Shown: positions 1 to 9,158, numbered from the stretch's first letter. The stretch: DNA of 64,000 nucleotides from Methanomassiliicoccales archaeon PtaU1.Bin124 (GCA_002067865.1 MVRC01000006.1:124001-188000); one strand, 5' to 3'. Program-made: numbers and translations. Notes: generated by a model not told the origin, from the sequence alone.

Positions 1-404
1 AAGCGCACGTCCTCCATGGGGTCGTGGCTGCACATCGGCACCGTCGCCCCTTCGCAATCGGTCGCCCCGGATGAATCGATGACATGGATGAACGCATCCG
101 CCTGGCGCAGGTCGTCCAGGAACTGGTTGCCCAGACCCTTCCCCTGCCACGCGTCCGGGACCAGCCCGGCCACGTCCAGCAGCTCGACCGGAACGAGCCT
201 AACGCCGTTCTCGCAGTGGGAGTTGCGGGGGTTGCACGGCACGCCCAGCTCCTCGTGAGGGCACTTGGCCCGGACATAGGCCACGCCCCGGTTGGGCTTG
301 ATGGTGGTGAACGGGTAATTGGCTATCTCCGCTGGCGCCATGGTGGCCGCGGAGAAGAAGGTGGACTTCCCGACGTTCGGCTTTCCGACTATTCCGATCA
401 ACAT
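1..404 (-). CDS. ychF: YchF/OLA1-type translation-associated GTPase, N-terminal part (cut by window edge)
   Basis: A P-loop NTPase of the OBG/YchF branch; family members bind ribosomes and hydrolyse ATP or GTP. The reading frame starts at the ATG at 404 and runs off the left edge, so only the first 134 residues are visible. The G1 loop GKPNVGKS lies at residues 7-14, and the G3-like motif DVAGL at 77-81 is followed by the [10 protein letters not shown] segment typical of YchF. The archaeal form carries an extra cysteine-containing insertion after switch I, seen here around residues 48-64. It is the last gene of its strand before the Lon-like gene, which lies upstream in the same direction. 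The identification is secure; the C-terminal TGS domain is outside the window. Confidence 0.93.
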   Translation of the reverse strand, partial: MLIGIVGKPNVGKSTFFSAATMAPAEIANYPFTTIKPNRGVAYVRAKCPHEELGVPCNPRNSHCENGVRLVPVELLDVAGLVPDAWQGKGLGNQFLDDLRQADAFIHVIDSSGATDCEGATVPMCSHDPMEDVR

Positions 405-439
405 AGCTCTCGCTTTGGTAATCTCCTTAGATTAGAAAA

Positions 440-453
440 ATGATTGCAATCAT
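440..453. promoter_or_regulatory. Perfect 14-bp palindrome upstream of ychF
   Basis: ATGATTGCAATCAT is a perfect inverted repeat in the short gap between the end of the Lon-like gene and the ychF start, 36-49 bases upstream of the ychF ATG. That position, just upstream of where a TATA element would sit on the minus strand, would fit an operator. No regulator is linked to it, and a chance palindrome is possible. Confidence 0.35.
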
Positions 454-467
454 CATCCAGGAAGGGG

Positions 468-2864
468 TCAGGGACGGTACTCCTTGATGGCCTCCGCCAT
501 CTGGTTCAGCCGGTCCTGGGCCTTGCGGTGCACCGTGCCTTCCGGGTATGTGCCGTTCTTGTCTTGCTCCCCTGCCGGCACTCCGGTCAGCACCTCGATG
601 CCCTCATCGATGTCGGCGATGGGGTAGATGTGGAACTTACCAGCCTTTATCGCGTCCAGGACCTCATCCTTCAGCATGAGGTGGCGGACGTTGCTCTCCG
701 GGATGAGGCAGCCCTGCTTGCCCGTCAGCCCTCTGGTCTTGCACACTTCGAAGTAACCCTCCACCTTCTGGTTGACGCCGCCGATGGCCTGGACATGTCC
801 CATCTGGTTGACCGAGCCTGTCACGGCCAGTGATTGGTCGATGGGCAGGTCTGACAATGCGGAGAGTATGCCATAAAGTTCGGTGCTGGACGCGCTGTCG
901 CCGTCCACTCCGGAATAGCTCTGTTCGAACACCAGCCTGGCGTTGAGGCTGAGCGGCCGGCCCTGGGCGTACTTGCGGTTCAGATAGCCCGCCAGGATGA
1001 GGACGCCCTTGGTATGTGTGGGCCCGCTCATCTGCGCCTGCCTCTCGATATCGACCACCCCATCCCTGCCGATGCCGACGCTGGCGGTGATGCGGCTCGG
1101 TCTTCCGAAGGCATAGTCGCCGGTCTGGTAGACGGCCAGGCCGTTCACCTGCCCGGCCACCGCCCCGTCCGTGTCGATCAGGATGGTGCCGTTCTGGATC
1201 ATCTCCCCTATCTTCTCCTTGATCATATTGGAGCGGTATTCCTTCGCTTCCAGCTGCTTCATGATATGCTCTTTCTTGATGGTCTGGCTCTTGTCCTCCA
1301 AGGCATAGAAGTTCGCCTCGCGGATAAGGTCCGCCACCGCGGCAAAGTGGGTGGACAGCTTGAACTTGTCCTCGGCCAGCCTGGAGCTGTGATCGATGAC
1401 CGCGGCCAGAGCCGGCGGCTCGAGATGGAGCAGCCCTTCCTTGGTGCAAAGGGTGCAGACGAAAGAGGCGTAGTTGCGCAGATTCTCATCGGTCCGCTCC
1501 ATCGTGGTATCGAAATCCCCTTTCACTTTGAACAGCTCGCGGAACTCTTGGTCCAGGCGGAAGAGGAGATCATAGATCTGGGGCGATCCGAGGAGCACGA
1601 TCTTGCAGTCGAACGGTATCGGCTCGGGCCTCAGGCTCTTGGTAACGATGAGGTCGAAGCGGGTGGCCGGGTCCTCGATGGCCAGCTTCTTCGACATGAT
1701 GGTCTGCTTCAGGGCCTGGTAGGCGAAGGGGTCGGCCAAAAGCCTCTCGGCCTCGATCACCAGGAAACCGCCGTTCGCCTTGTGGGCCGAGCCGGCGCGG
1801 ATCATGGTATAATCGGTGTACAGCGCTCCGAAGCGCACCTCCTTCTCGGTGAAACCGAACAGATGGTTGTGGGTGGGGTTCATCTCCACCTCTGCCGGGG
1901 CGCCTTTCATCTCGGTGTTGTCCACGATGAGGTTGACCCTGTAGCCTCTGGTCGGGTCCAGGACCGGTCCGGGCACCTGGCCCGGCTGAGGGGGCAGCAG
2001 CAGCGCGCCGAGGTTGTTCAACACGTCCTCCTCCACATCCTTCAGATACTGGATGACCGCCGCAATGCCCTTGAACTTGTCCCTGGCCCTCTCCAGCAGC
2101 GGGTCCATGGCCAGATCGGCCGTCTCGCGGTTCAGTTTGAGGAATAGGTCTTCGGCCTTATGGTTAAGGTCACGCAGCGGACGAAGGTAGGTGCGTACGT
2201 TCCCCTCTACCTCCAGCCTCTTCATGTCGATCTCCTTCTGCAGGACCGGAGGCAATCCTGCCAATTCCTCGGCCGTGAGCACGCGCCCCTCGGTCATGGG
2301 GATGGCGCTCAACCCCATTGGAGTGGGCTGGAGCTGGAATCCAGCCTTCTGGGCCATCTTGTTGGCATCGAGCAGGATGTTGCTCCTCTCCGACTCGATC
2401 TCCTTAATGATCTTCTCCCGTTGCTTGTTGTACTCGTCGCTCTCGAACGCCGTCTGCAACGCCTTGATCAGACCGGCGGCGAACTGGTCCATCTCCTTGC
2501 GCAGGTCTTTGCCGGTGCCTGCTGGCAATGCTATGCACTTCGGTCTGGAAGAATCCTGGAAATTGTTCACATAACAATAATCGGGAGGGACCGGCCGGTC
2601 CTTGGACAGTTCCTTGATGAAGTCGACGACCGATGTCTTCCTTCCTGTCCCTGGTTCTCCAGCAATGAAAACGTTGAACCCGCTGTCCTTGATCCTCAGC
2701 CCGTACTGCATCGCCTGGACCGCCCTATCCTGTCCGATGATACGTTCCAACGGGGTCAGTTCGGCCGAGCTCTTGCAGTCAAAGATAAAATCTGGACACT
2801 GGTTCTTGCACTCATCCAACGTAAGCTCTCGCATCTTACTTCCCTTCTTCTTCCTGCCCGGCAT
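468..2864 (-). CDS. Lon-type ATP-dependent protease (AAA_32 + S16 peptidase)
   Basis: A 798-residue ATP-dependent serine protease of the Lon-like group that carries an AAA_32-type ATPase (LonB-like/YcbZ-like) rather than classical Lon. The Walker A loop GEPGTGRKT is at residues 69-77. A long helical insertion follows, and the C-terminal S16 peptidase domain has the Ser657 (in GDSAS) and Lys700 (in GGVNQK) dyad, 43 residues apart as in E. coli Lon. No transmembrane segment was noticed, so it is probably cytoplasmic. The frame stays open upstream to 3887, but that part overlaps the aminotransferase antisense and has no family similarity. I take the ATG at 2864; the ATG at 2834 is the alternative. 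It is divergent from ilvE with about 155 bases between them. Confidence 0.9.
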   Translation of the reverse strand: MPGRKKKGSKMRELTLDECKNQCPDFIFDCKSSAELTPLERIIGQDRAVQAMQYGLRIKDSGFNVFIAGEPGTGRKTSVVDFIKELSKDRPVPPDYCYVNNFQDSSRPKCIALPAGTGKDLRKEMDQFAAGLIKALQTAFESDEYNKQREKIIKEIESERSNILLDANKMAQKAGFQLQPTPMGLSAIPMTEGRVLTAEELAGLPPVLQKEIDMKRLEVEGNVRTYLRPLRDLNHKAEDLFLKLNRETADLAMDPLLERARDKFKGIAAVIQYLKDVEEDVLNNLGALLLPPQPGQVPGPVLDPTRGYRVNLIVDNTEMKGAPAEVEMNPTHNHLFGFTEKEVRFGALYTDYTMIRAGSAHKANGGFLVIEAERLLADPFAYQALKQTIMSKKLAIEDPATRFDLIVTKSLRPEPIPFDCKIVLLGSPQIYDLLFRLDQEFRELFKVKGDFDTTMERTDENLRNYASFVCTLCTKEGLLHLEPPALAAVIDHSSRLAEDKFKLSTHFAAVADLIREANFYALEDKSQTIKKEHIMKQLEAKEYRSNMIKEKIGEMIQNGTILIDTDGAVAGQVNGLAVYQTGDYAFGRPSRITASVGIGRDGVVDIERQAQMSGPTHTKGVLILAGYLNRKYAQGRPLSLNARLVFEQSYSGVDGDSASSTELYGILSALSDLPIDQSLAVTGSVNQMGHVQAIGGVNQKVEGYFEVCKTRGLTGKQGCLIPESNVRHLMLKDEVLDAIKAGKFHIYPIADIDEGIEVLTGVPAGEQDKNGTYPEGTVHRKAQDRLNQMAEAIKEYRP

Positions 2865-3020
2865 CGAAATGAGTTTGGCAACGGCCGGTATTACTAGATT
2901 GTCCAAGTTTTCTAAGCTTCGGAGAAATCCTTGAAATATGCAAAAAGGCATGGCATGACAATCCTTTGCACGGCCCGACGGGAAGGCCAGTGCTTTAGAT
3001 CTGACATAAGGAGGAAGAAC

Positions 3021-3968
3021 ATGGCAACACCAAAGAAGGAGAAACAGTACATTTGGATGGACGGCAAGATGGTGGACAAAGAGAAGGCCGTGGTCCCGCT
3101 CATGACCCACGCCCTGCACTACGGTACCGGCGTCTTCGAAGGCATCCGCGTCTACCAGACCCCTAAGGGAAGGGCCGTGTTCCGCCTCAAGGACCACATG
3201 GTGCGCTTCCAGAACTCCGCCAAGGCCCTGGACATGAAGCTGCCCTACAGCGTGGACGAGATGTGCGAGGCAGTGAGGGAGACCGTGCGCGTCAACCCGG
3301 ACCGCATGGACTACATCCGCCCTCTGGCCTACTACGGCAGCAGCAAGGTGCCGGACAAGATCGTGCTGAACCCCTCCGCCTTCGAGCTGAACGTGGCTGT
3401 GGCGCTGGCATATATGGGCGCGTACCTCGGCAAGGAAAATCTGGAGAAGGGAGCGAAGATCATCACCTCCTCCTGGAAGAAGCCCACCAACGAGTCGACC
3501 ACCCTGCAGGCCAAGATCTGCGGCAACTACGTCAACTCGGTCATCTGCAAGATCGAATCGAACCAGCTCGGTGCCGATGAGGCGCTCATGCTGAACTCCA
3601 ACGGCACCGTGGCCGAGGGGCCGGGCGAGAACGTCTTCGTCATCCGCAACGGCAAGATCATCACCCCATCGCTGGCGTCCGGCGTGCTCGAGGGCATCAC
3701 CAAGGACTCGGTCGTCACCATCGCCAAGGACCTGGGCTATGAGGTCATCGAGCGCGAGATCACCCGCGGGGAGATCTGGATCGCGGACGAGTTCTTCATG
3801 ACCGGCACCGCCGCCGAGGTCACCCCGTGCGGCTCGCTGGACGGAAGGGCCATCGGCAACGGCAAGCGCGGCCCGATCACCGCCCATATCCAGGAGACGT
3901 TCTTCGAGGCCGCCCGCGGCAAGCTGAAGAAGTATAACTCCTGGCTCGACTACGTCGACAAGAAGTGA
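3021..3968 (+). CDS. ilvE: Branched-chain amino acid aminotransferase (class IV PLP)
   Basis: Transfers the amino group between glutamate and the branched-chain 2-oxo acids, the last step of valine, leucine and isoleucine synthesis. The 315-residue protein has the fold-type IV signature: HALHYGTGVFEGIR near residues 30-43, the probable PLP lysine Lys165 in TLQAKICGNY, the GPGENVF loop and the C-terminal TGTAAEVTP motif. The start at 3021 is chosen because AAGGAGG lies 5 bases upstream; the frame is open to 2931 without another ribosome site. The gene ends 1 base before the convergent reductase gene. The nearby oxidoreductase at 4775-7799 could supply or consume the matching 2-oxo acids. Confidence 0.93.
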   Translation: MATPKKEKQYIWMDGKMVDKEKAVVPLMTHALHYGTGVFEGIRVYQTPKGRAVFRLKDHMVRFQNSAKALDMKLPYSVDEMCEAVRETVRVNPDRMDYIRPLAYYGSSKVPDKIVLNPSAFELNVAVALAYMGAYLGKENLEKGAKIITSSWKKPTNESTTLQAKICGNYVNSVICKIESNQLGADEALMLNSNGTVAEGPGENVFVIRNGKIITPSLASGVLEGITKDSVVTIAKDLGYEVIEREITRGEIWIADEFFMTGTAAEVTPCGSLDGRAIGNGKRGPITAHIQETFFEAARGKLKKYNSWLDYVDKK

Positions 3969-3969
3969 A

Positions 3970-4626
3970 TCACCTTACGACCTCGTAGCTGAGCAGCACG
4001 AGGTCCTTTCCCTTTTTCTCCACTTTTTTCAGTTCCAGATTGATCTTTGTGTCCTTGCCCTCATGTGTCGCCTTGAACATCGAGCCGTGAGCGGTGCCCC
4101 CGACCATTTGGGGATGGACCATCACATGAACCTCGTCCACCAGGCCCTGTTCGAGCAGGACGCCGTTGAGGATGCCGCCGCTGTCCACCCTAAGGTTCTC
4201 GACCCCGTGTTCCTTGGCCAGCCAATCCATCGCCTTGACCATGTCCACGTGCTCCTTCCCGGCAATGAGGTGCTCAACCTTCCTGCTCTCCAGATAGGCA
4301 ATATGGTCCTTCGGGGTGGACTCGCTGCACAGCACCGCTATCTCGCCCCAGTAGGGTACTTCCCTCAGCTTGCGGAAGTTCTTGATCCTTCCATGGCTGT
4401 CGGGGATGACGATCAGCACGCCCTCCTTCTTCTTGTATGATCTCGATGGAGCCTTGTCCTCCTTGTCGAATCCTTCCTCTGACGTGATGATGGTGTTAGA
4501 ACCGACCAGGACAGCATCCGTCGGCCAGTTCATCGCCTCCCCGTAGTATGCCTCCAGATCGGCATCGAACCCAGTTATCCTCCCGTCCACGCTCGTAGCA
4601 TTGTACACTATCGTCCTTGGCCTCAT
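3970..4626 (-). CDS. RibD C-terminal-like reductase (riboflavin/archaeal pyrimidine reductase family)
   Basis: A 218-residue protein of the RibD C-terminal/dihydrofolate reductase fold. In archaea this family includes 2,5-diamino-6-ribosylamino-4(3H)-pyrimidinone 5'-phosphate reductase of riboflavin and F420 synthesis. The N-terminus (IVYNATSVDGRITGF) is the typical first strand and substrate loop; DAVLVGSNT and the LRVDSGGILNGVLL segment match the NADPH and substrate loops. The C-terminal part with DEVHVMVHPQMVGG is also family-like. The start at 4626 aligns best; the open frame extends to 4836 across the shared promoter and part of the next gene. Other RibD-fold reductases with different substrates cannot be excluded. 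It is divergent from the oxidoreductase operon. Confidence 0.75.
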   Translation of the reverse strand: MRPRTIVYNATSVDGRITGFDADLEAYYGEAMNWPTDAVLVGSNTIITSEEGFDKEDKAPSRSYKKKEGVLIVIPDSHGRIKNFRKLREVPYWGEIAVLCSESTPKDHIAYLESRKVEHLIAGKEHVDMVKAMDWLAKEHGVENLRVDSGGILNGVLLEQGLVDEVHVMVHPQMVGGTAHGSMFKATHEGKDTKINLELKKVEKKGKDLVLLSYEVVR

Positions 4627-4730
4627 CCTTGTACCCGGGAATATCACCCCCGCAGAGTAGTTCATCTTATTGCTGGCATGACCGAAAGTACGGCCGAAGC
4701 ATCGCAACCCCCGTGCTATCCGTTGGCATA

Positions 4731-4740
4731 GTTTATAAAC
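4731..4740. promoter_or_regulatory. Palindromic TATA box between divergent genes
   Basis: GTTTATAAAC is a perfect palindrome and a good archaeal TATA element in either direction. It lies 35 bases upstream of the oxidoreductase start at 4775 and about 105 bases upstream of the reductase start at 4626. It could therefore serve both genes. This is inferred from sequence only. Confidence 0.55.
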
Positions 4741-4774
4741 GGCAGCCTCAATGCATCCCAGCAGTTGGTTTTGC

Positions 4775-5674
4775 ATGTTTGAGATAAGGTTCCATGGTAG
4801 AGGCGGCCAGGGCGCCGTGATGGCCGCACAGACCATCGCGGAGGCAGCGATCTATGAAGGGCTGGAGGCGCAGGCGTTCCCCTTCTTCGGGGCCGAGCGC
4901 CGGGGCGCTCCGGTCATGGCCTTCTGCCGCATCGATGACAAGAAGATCAGCGTGAGGACCCAGGTATACCAGCCGGACATGCTCGTCGTCATGGACGAAT
5001 CGCTGCTGGATATCGAGCCGGTGGCGGACGGGCTGAAGCCCAACGGAAGCGCCGTGGTCAACACGAAGCTGTCTCCTGACAAGGTGGACCTGGGAATCAG
5101 GGTGAAGTGCGTCTCGGTGGATGCGACCACGGTGGCGCTGGAGATGTTGAAGGCGCCCATCGTCAACACGGCCATCCTGGGAGCCATGGCCAAGGCCAAC
5201 GACATCGTTACATTGGAGAGCATCAAGAAGGCCATCGCCAGCAGGTTCGGGGAACACCTGGGCGAAGAGGCGGGCAGGATCAACGCGGCGGCAGCTCAGG
5301 CCGCGTACGACAGGGCGGTCCTGGGAGAGAGCGCAGCACAGCGCCCCATAGTGAAGAAGAGAGCATGGACACCGACCTGGCAGGACATCCCGCCTGGCGT
5401 AGCATTGGGCCAGGCGGACATGAACGGCCTGAAGGTCGGGCCGGGCTCGGCGTTCCAAGTAAGGACCGGCACCTGGAGGACCAGGACGCCTCGTTACCTC
5501 AGGGAGAAGTGCGTGCGCTGCGCCAAATGCTGGTTCATCTGTCCAGACGCTGCCATCAGCCGTGAGTCAGATGACCATATCCAGATAGATTACGATCACT
5601 GCAAGGGCTGCGGGGTCTGCGCCTCCATCTGTCCTGCCAAGGCCATCGAGATGGCCAAGGGGGCGAAGCTATGA
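4775..5674 (+). CDS. 2-oxoacid:ferredoxin oxidoreductase, fused gamma-delta subunit
   Basis: A 299-residue fusion of the gamma and delta subunits of a CoA-dependent 2-oxoacid:ferredoxin oxidoreductase, which converts a 2-oxo acid to its acyl-CoA with reduction of ferredoxin. The N-terminal 190 residues are the gamma domain, starting with FEIRFHGRGGQG. The C-terminal 70 residues hold two 4Fe-4S ferredoxin motifs (CVRCAKCWFIC and CKGCGVCASIC, each with a following CP). The start at 4775 removes 8 unaligned residues. The stop overlaps the alpha gene start by 4 bases. The substrate may be pyruvate or 2-oxoisovalerate; proximity to ilvE slightly favours branched-chain acids. Confidence 0.88.
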   Translation: MFEIRFHGRGGQGAVMAAQTIAEAAIYEGLEAQAFPFFGAERRGAPVMAFCRIDDKKISVRTQVYQPDMLVVMDESLLDIEPVADGLKPNGSAVVNTKLSPDKVDLGIRVKCVSVDATTVALEMLKAPIVNTAILGAMAKANDIVTLESIKKAIASRFGEHLGEEAGRINAAAAQAAYDRAVLGESAAQRPIVKKRAWTPTWQDIPPGVALGQADMNGLKVGPGSAFQVRTGTWRTRTPRYLREKCVRCAKCWFICPDAAISRESDDHIQIDYDHCKGCGVCASICPAKAIEMAKGAKL

Positions 5675-6840
5675 CGATCAAGGTCCTCAGCGGCGACCAT
5701 GCCGTAGCCTACGCCGTCAAGCTGTGCCGGGCGGACGTCATTCCGGCCTATCCGATCACTCCCCAGACGCTGATCATCGAAAAGATATCCGATTTCGTGA
5801 ACGACGGGGAGATGGACGCGACGTTCATGCCGGCCGATTCAGAGCACTCCGCCATGTCCATGGCCATAGGGGCCGAGGCGACCGGCGTGAGGACGTTCAC
5901 GGCCACGGCCTCGCAGGGACTGGCATTGATGCACGAGATGCTGTACGTGGCACCGCAGACCCGCCTGCCCATAGTGATGGCCAACGTGAACCGTTCGCTG
6001 GGAGCCGGCTCAGGGATCTGGGCCGAGTACAACGATTCCATGCCCGAGCGGGAGTCGGGCTGGATGCAGGCCTACGTGGAGGATAGCCAGGAGGCGTTGG
6101 ATACCATCATCCAGGCCTACCGCATATGCGAAGATCCCCGGGTCATGCTGCCCATGATGGTCTGTCTGGATGCGTTCGTCCTCTCGCACACGGTCGAAAA
6201 GGTACTGGTGCCTGAGCAGGCCGAGGTCGATTCCTTCCTGCCCAGGTTCAGGCCGCTGAACGTGCTGGACCCGGCCGACCCGAAGTTCATCAACATTGCG
6301 GTGAGCCCTGCTCATTCCATGGAGATGAGGTACCAGCTGGACCACCAGATGAGGCAGGCCGCCCCGATGATCAATCTGATCGACGAGGAGTTCGGCAAGC
6401 ACTTCGGCCGGAGGTACGGCGGCATGATCGAGCGGTACCGCATGAGCGATGCGGAACATGCGCTCATCACCCTCGGTTCGGCCACCAGCACCGCCCGCGT
6501 GGCGGTCGATCAGCTGCGTGCGCAGGGACGCAAGGTCGGCCTGATCAAGCTGCGCTACATGAGGCCCTTCCCTCACCAGGAGATCCAGGAGGCGGTCAAG
6601 GGAGTGAAGGCTCTGGGAGTGTTCGACCGTTCAATCGCCCTGAACGGATTCGGCCCGGTGTTCACCGAGGTGCGCAATTCAGTGTACCGCCAGGGAATGC
6701 CGGTGACGAACCACATCGCTGGCATCGGCGGCAGGGACCTCACCATACCCACGTTCGTGCAGATGTTCGACAAGATAGAGCAGAGCGCCAACGCGCTGGA
6801 AAGGGAATGTTACTGGCACGGCCTCAGGGGGGAGATGTGA
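5671..6840 (+). CDS. 2-oxoacid:ferredoxin oxidoreductase, alpha subunit
   Basis: A 389-residue alpha subunit carrying the pyrimidine-binding and transketolase C-terminal-like domains. The early segment YPITPQT (residues 29-35) is the family signature for the substrate/CoA-binding loop, and ADSEHSAMSMAIGAEATG follows near 57-74. The C-terminal half, with LRYMRPFP and GVFDRS, matches the domain II/III region of PorA/VorA. It overlaps the upstream gamma-delta gene by ATGA and the beta gene by one base (TGATG), so the three subunits are translationally coupled. Substrate cannot be read from the sequence by eye. Confidence 0.9.
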   Translation: MTIKVLSGDHAVAYAVKLCRADVIPAYPITPQTLIIEKISDFVNDGEMDATFMPADSEHSAMSMAIGAEATGVRTFTATASQGLALMHEMLYVAPQTRLPIVMANVNRSLGAGSGIWAEYNDSMPERESGWMQAYVEDSQEALDTIIQAYRICEDPRVMLPMMVCLDAFVLSHTVEKVLVPEQAEVDSFLPRFRPLNVLDPADPKFINIAVSPAHSMEMRYQLDHQMRQAAPMINLIDEEFGKHFGRRYGGMIERYRMSDAEHALITLGSATSTARVAVDQLRAQGRKVGLIKLRYMRPFPHQEIQEAVKGVKALGVFDRSIALNGFGPVFTEVRNSVYRQGMPVTNHIAGIGGRDLTIPTFVQMFDKIEQSANALERECYWHGLRGEM

Positions 6841-7799
6841 TGAGCGGGAAGCCGATGACGATCAAGAGCATGCCTCAGGACGACCAGTTGATCTCCGGGC
6901 ATGGAGCGTGCGGAGGATGCGGCCTGTCCACGGCAGTCAACAATGTGCTGCGGATATTGGGACCGAACACGGTGGTATATGCACCGGCCAGCTGCTTCCT
7001 GGTGTTCTCGGCCATGTACCCCACCTCGGCGCTCAAGGTGCCGTTCATCTACTCTGCCTTCGAGAACACCGGGGCGGTCATATCTGGTATATCCGCCGGG
7101 TTCCGCAAGCAGGGCAAGGACGTCACCGTGGTCGGGATCGCCGGTGACGGAGGCACGTTCGATATCGGTCTCCAGGCAGTATCTGGCGCGGCCGAGAGGA
7201 ACGACGATGTCATCTATGTGTGCGTCGACAACGAAGCGTACATGAACACCGGCACGCAGCGTTCCGGAAGCACGCCCTTCGGCGCCTGGACCACCACTAC
7301 ACCGGTGGGGAAGAAGGTCCAGGGGAAGAGGGAGCACAAGAAGGACATGATGTCCGTCATCACCGCTCAGGACGTGCCCTACGCCGCAACGCTGTCCATC
7401 GCCCACCCCAACGACTTCGTGCGAAAGGTGGAGAAGGCCAAGGCGATCGAGGGGTTCCGCTTCCTGCACATCATGACCCCATGCACCAGCGGTTGGAAGA
7501 CCGAGCCTTCCATCACTTACGAGCTGGCCAGGCTCGCGGTCGAGACCGGCATGTGGACGCTCTATGAGGTGGAGAACGGCGAGAAGAAGATCACCTATCG
7601 CCCGAAGGAGATGATGCCAGTGGAGAACTACCTGAAGCTGCAGGGCCGCTTCAAGCACATGTCAAAGGCGGATATCGAGGAGCTGCAGAAATGGCTGTGC
7701 AAGCGCTGGAACCGGCATTATAATCCGAACATGGTGAACGGCGAGGGCCAGGAACAGAAGGAACTGGCTTACGCTGGCGAGGAGAGCGAAGGGTTATGA
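6840..7799 (+). CDS. 2-oxoacid:ferredoxin oxidoreductase, beta subunit (TPP-binding)
   Basis: A 319-residue beta subunit that binds thiamine diphosphate and one 4Fe-4S cluster. The N-terminal GHGACGGCG provides two cluster cysteines, and a further one lies in the MTPCTSGW segment, as usual in PorB. GIAGDGGTFDIG followed by VDNEAYMNTG is the Mg-TPP binding motif. The start is the ATG at 6840, which overlaps the alpha stop and follows a GGGGGGAG ribosome site; the 11 upstream residues of the open frame are inside the alpha gene. The gene is followed by a T7 run and is convergent with the antiporter gene. Confidence 0.92.
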   Translation: MSGKPMTIKSMPQDDQLISGHGACGGCGLSTAVNNVLRILGPNTVVYAPASCFLVFSAMYPTSALKVPFIYSAFENTGAVISGISAGFRKQGKDVTVVGIAGDGGTFDIGLQAVSGAAERNDDVIYVCVDNEAYMNTGTQRSGSTPFGAWTTTTPVGKKVQGKREHKKDMMSVITAQDVPYAATLSIAHPNDFVRKVEKAKAIEGFRFLHIMTPCTSGWKTEPSITYELARLAVETGMWTLYEVENGEKKITYRPKEMMPVENYLKLQGRFKHMSKADIEELQKWLCKRWNRHYNPNMVNGEGQEQKELAYAGEESEGL

Positions 7800-7828
7800 G
7801 GGTCGCACTGGCCATCCATCGCTCGACC

Positions 7829-7835
7829 TTTTTTT
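7829..7835 (+). terminator. T-run terminator after the oxidoreductase operon
   Basis: Seven consecutive T residues lie 29 bases after the beta subunit stop, in a convergent gap. An oligo-T run is the usual archaeal termination signal. On the other strand, the T-rich stretch at 7862-7875 could terminate the antiporter transcript. Confidence 0.5.
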
Positions 7836-7925
7836 GAGGGAATGGACTCCGGGCGATTGTTAAAAGGAAAAATAATCGGTCCTACCCGGACCTTCGATAT
7901 TTTTCTTACGAGATCAGACCTTCCT

Positions 7926-9158
7926 TCAGTCCGTCCTCTCCCCATCGCACGGTCCATCGCCGAGCTTCCGCTTGAATGCCCAGGTCAGGAGGAACGGCGC
8001 GATGATGGTCGTTGCCATGGACATGAATACTACGACCGAGAACATGCTGTCGGAGATCACAGCCATGCTTAGACCGATCGACGCAACGATGATGCCGACC
8101 TCGCCTCTGGGCACCATACCTACACCGATGATCGTGGCGGACTTGCCTCCCAGTTTCCTGGCCCCCAGCCCACAACCGATGTATTTGGTGGCCACTGCTA
8201 GGACCGTTACCAGGATGGCCAAGACCAGCACATCCCCGAAGGAGGCCACATCGACCGACAGTCCAACATATAGGAAGAAGAACGGCACAAGGAACGCATT
8301 GATGGGATGGAAATCCTCCTCGCACGGCCACTTGTCCTTGAACTCGGCGAACGCCATTCCCGCCAGGAACGCCCCGATGATGGCCGCCAGACCGACGTAG
8401 TCGGCCACCACCGACAGGCCCAGACAGACCACGATGGCAAGCGGCAACGGAGATATCCCCTTCTTCTCTTTCTTTACGCAGGTACCGTTCGATTCTCTCC
8501 GGGCCTCGATCTTCTTTCTGGCCTTTGGCAGTAGGAACGAGCCTATGAAAATGACCATGAGGACGAACAGGATGCCTTCGGATGCCACCAGAGCGATGTC
8601 CAGTATCCCTGTGCCTGAACCTGATGCGACCCCAACGACAATCGCCAAGACGATCATGCCCAGAACGTCATCGATGACCGCCGCACCGATGATGACCCTG
8701 GATTCGATCGTCTGGGTCAGGTTCATGTCCTTGATGACACGCGCGGTGATACCTACGCTAGTTGCGACCATCGCCGCGGCTATGAATAGTGCCTCCGTCT
8801 GAGTGTGTCCCAGGGCCATTATGAGAGCGAATCCTGAGATCAGCGGAACGACCACGCCTAAGATGGCGACCGTGGTTGCTGTCTTACCCACCTTCCGCAG
8901 CTCGGAGAACGGCGTTTCCAAGCCCACCGCGAACAGCAGGAAAATTACGCCCAGTTCGCTCAAGATCTCGAACAATGATATGTCTAGGTCCAGGCTCAGC
9001 CATTGGAATAGGATCGTGTTGCCGACGATGATGCCGGCGAAAATCTCTCCGATGACCGAAGAGATCCCGACCCGTTCACAAAGTAGGCCAGCGACCTTGG
9101 CTAACAAGAACAGTACGAACAGTTGCAGAAGCACGATCCCGATATCTATCTCTTCCAC
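7926..9158 (-). CDS. CPA2-family cation:proton antiporter (KefB/NapA-like membrane domain)
   Basis: A 410-residue polytopic membrane protein of the CPA2 monovalent cation:proton antiporter family. About 12 hydrophobic segments are visible; the core contains the discontinuous-helix region GAAVIDDVLGMI with the paired aspartates expected for the transport site, and a second half containing GAFLAGMAFAE and GMVPRGEVGII. There is no C-terminal TrkA-N domain, unlike KefB/KefC. I start at the GTG at 9158, with GGGGAT upstream; the open frame runs to 9344 through the promoter gap and has no hydrophobic or family-like sequence there. The neighbouring trk genes suggest a role in ion and pH homeostasis. 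Confidence 0.85.
   Translation of the reverse strand: MEEIDIGIVLLQLFVLFLLAKVAGLLCERVGISSVIGEIFAGIIVGNTILFQWLSLDLDISLFEILSELGVIFLLFAVGLETPFSELRKVGKTATTVAILGVVVPLISGFALIMALGHTQTEALFIAAAMVATSVGITARVIKDMNLTQTIESRVIIGAAVIDDVLGMIVLAIVVGVASGSGTGILDIALVASEGILFVLMVIFIGSFLLPKARKKIEARRESNGTCVKKEKKGISPLPLAIVVCLGLSVVADYVGLAAIIGAFLAGMAFAEFKDKWPCEEDFHPINAFLVPFFFLYVGLSVDVASFGDVLVLAILVTVLAVATKYIGCGLGARKLGGKSATIIGVGMVPRGEVGIIVASIGLSMAVISDSMFSVVVFMSMATTIIAPFLLTWAFKRKLGDGPCDGERTD

Noticed and set aside
1014-2147. Long plus-strand frame inside the Lon-like gene
   Set aside because: High-GC antisense shadow of a well-supported gene; low-complexity Asp/Gly/His-rich product.
2865-3887. N-terminal extension of the Lon-like frame giving an 1139-residue protein
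   Set aside because: It lies entirely antisense to ilvE, has no family similarity, and typical members begin near 2864.
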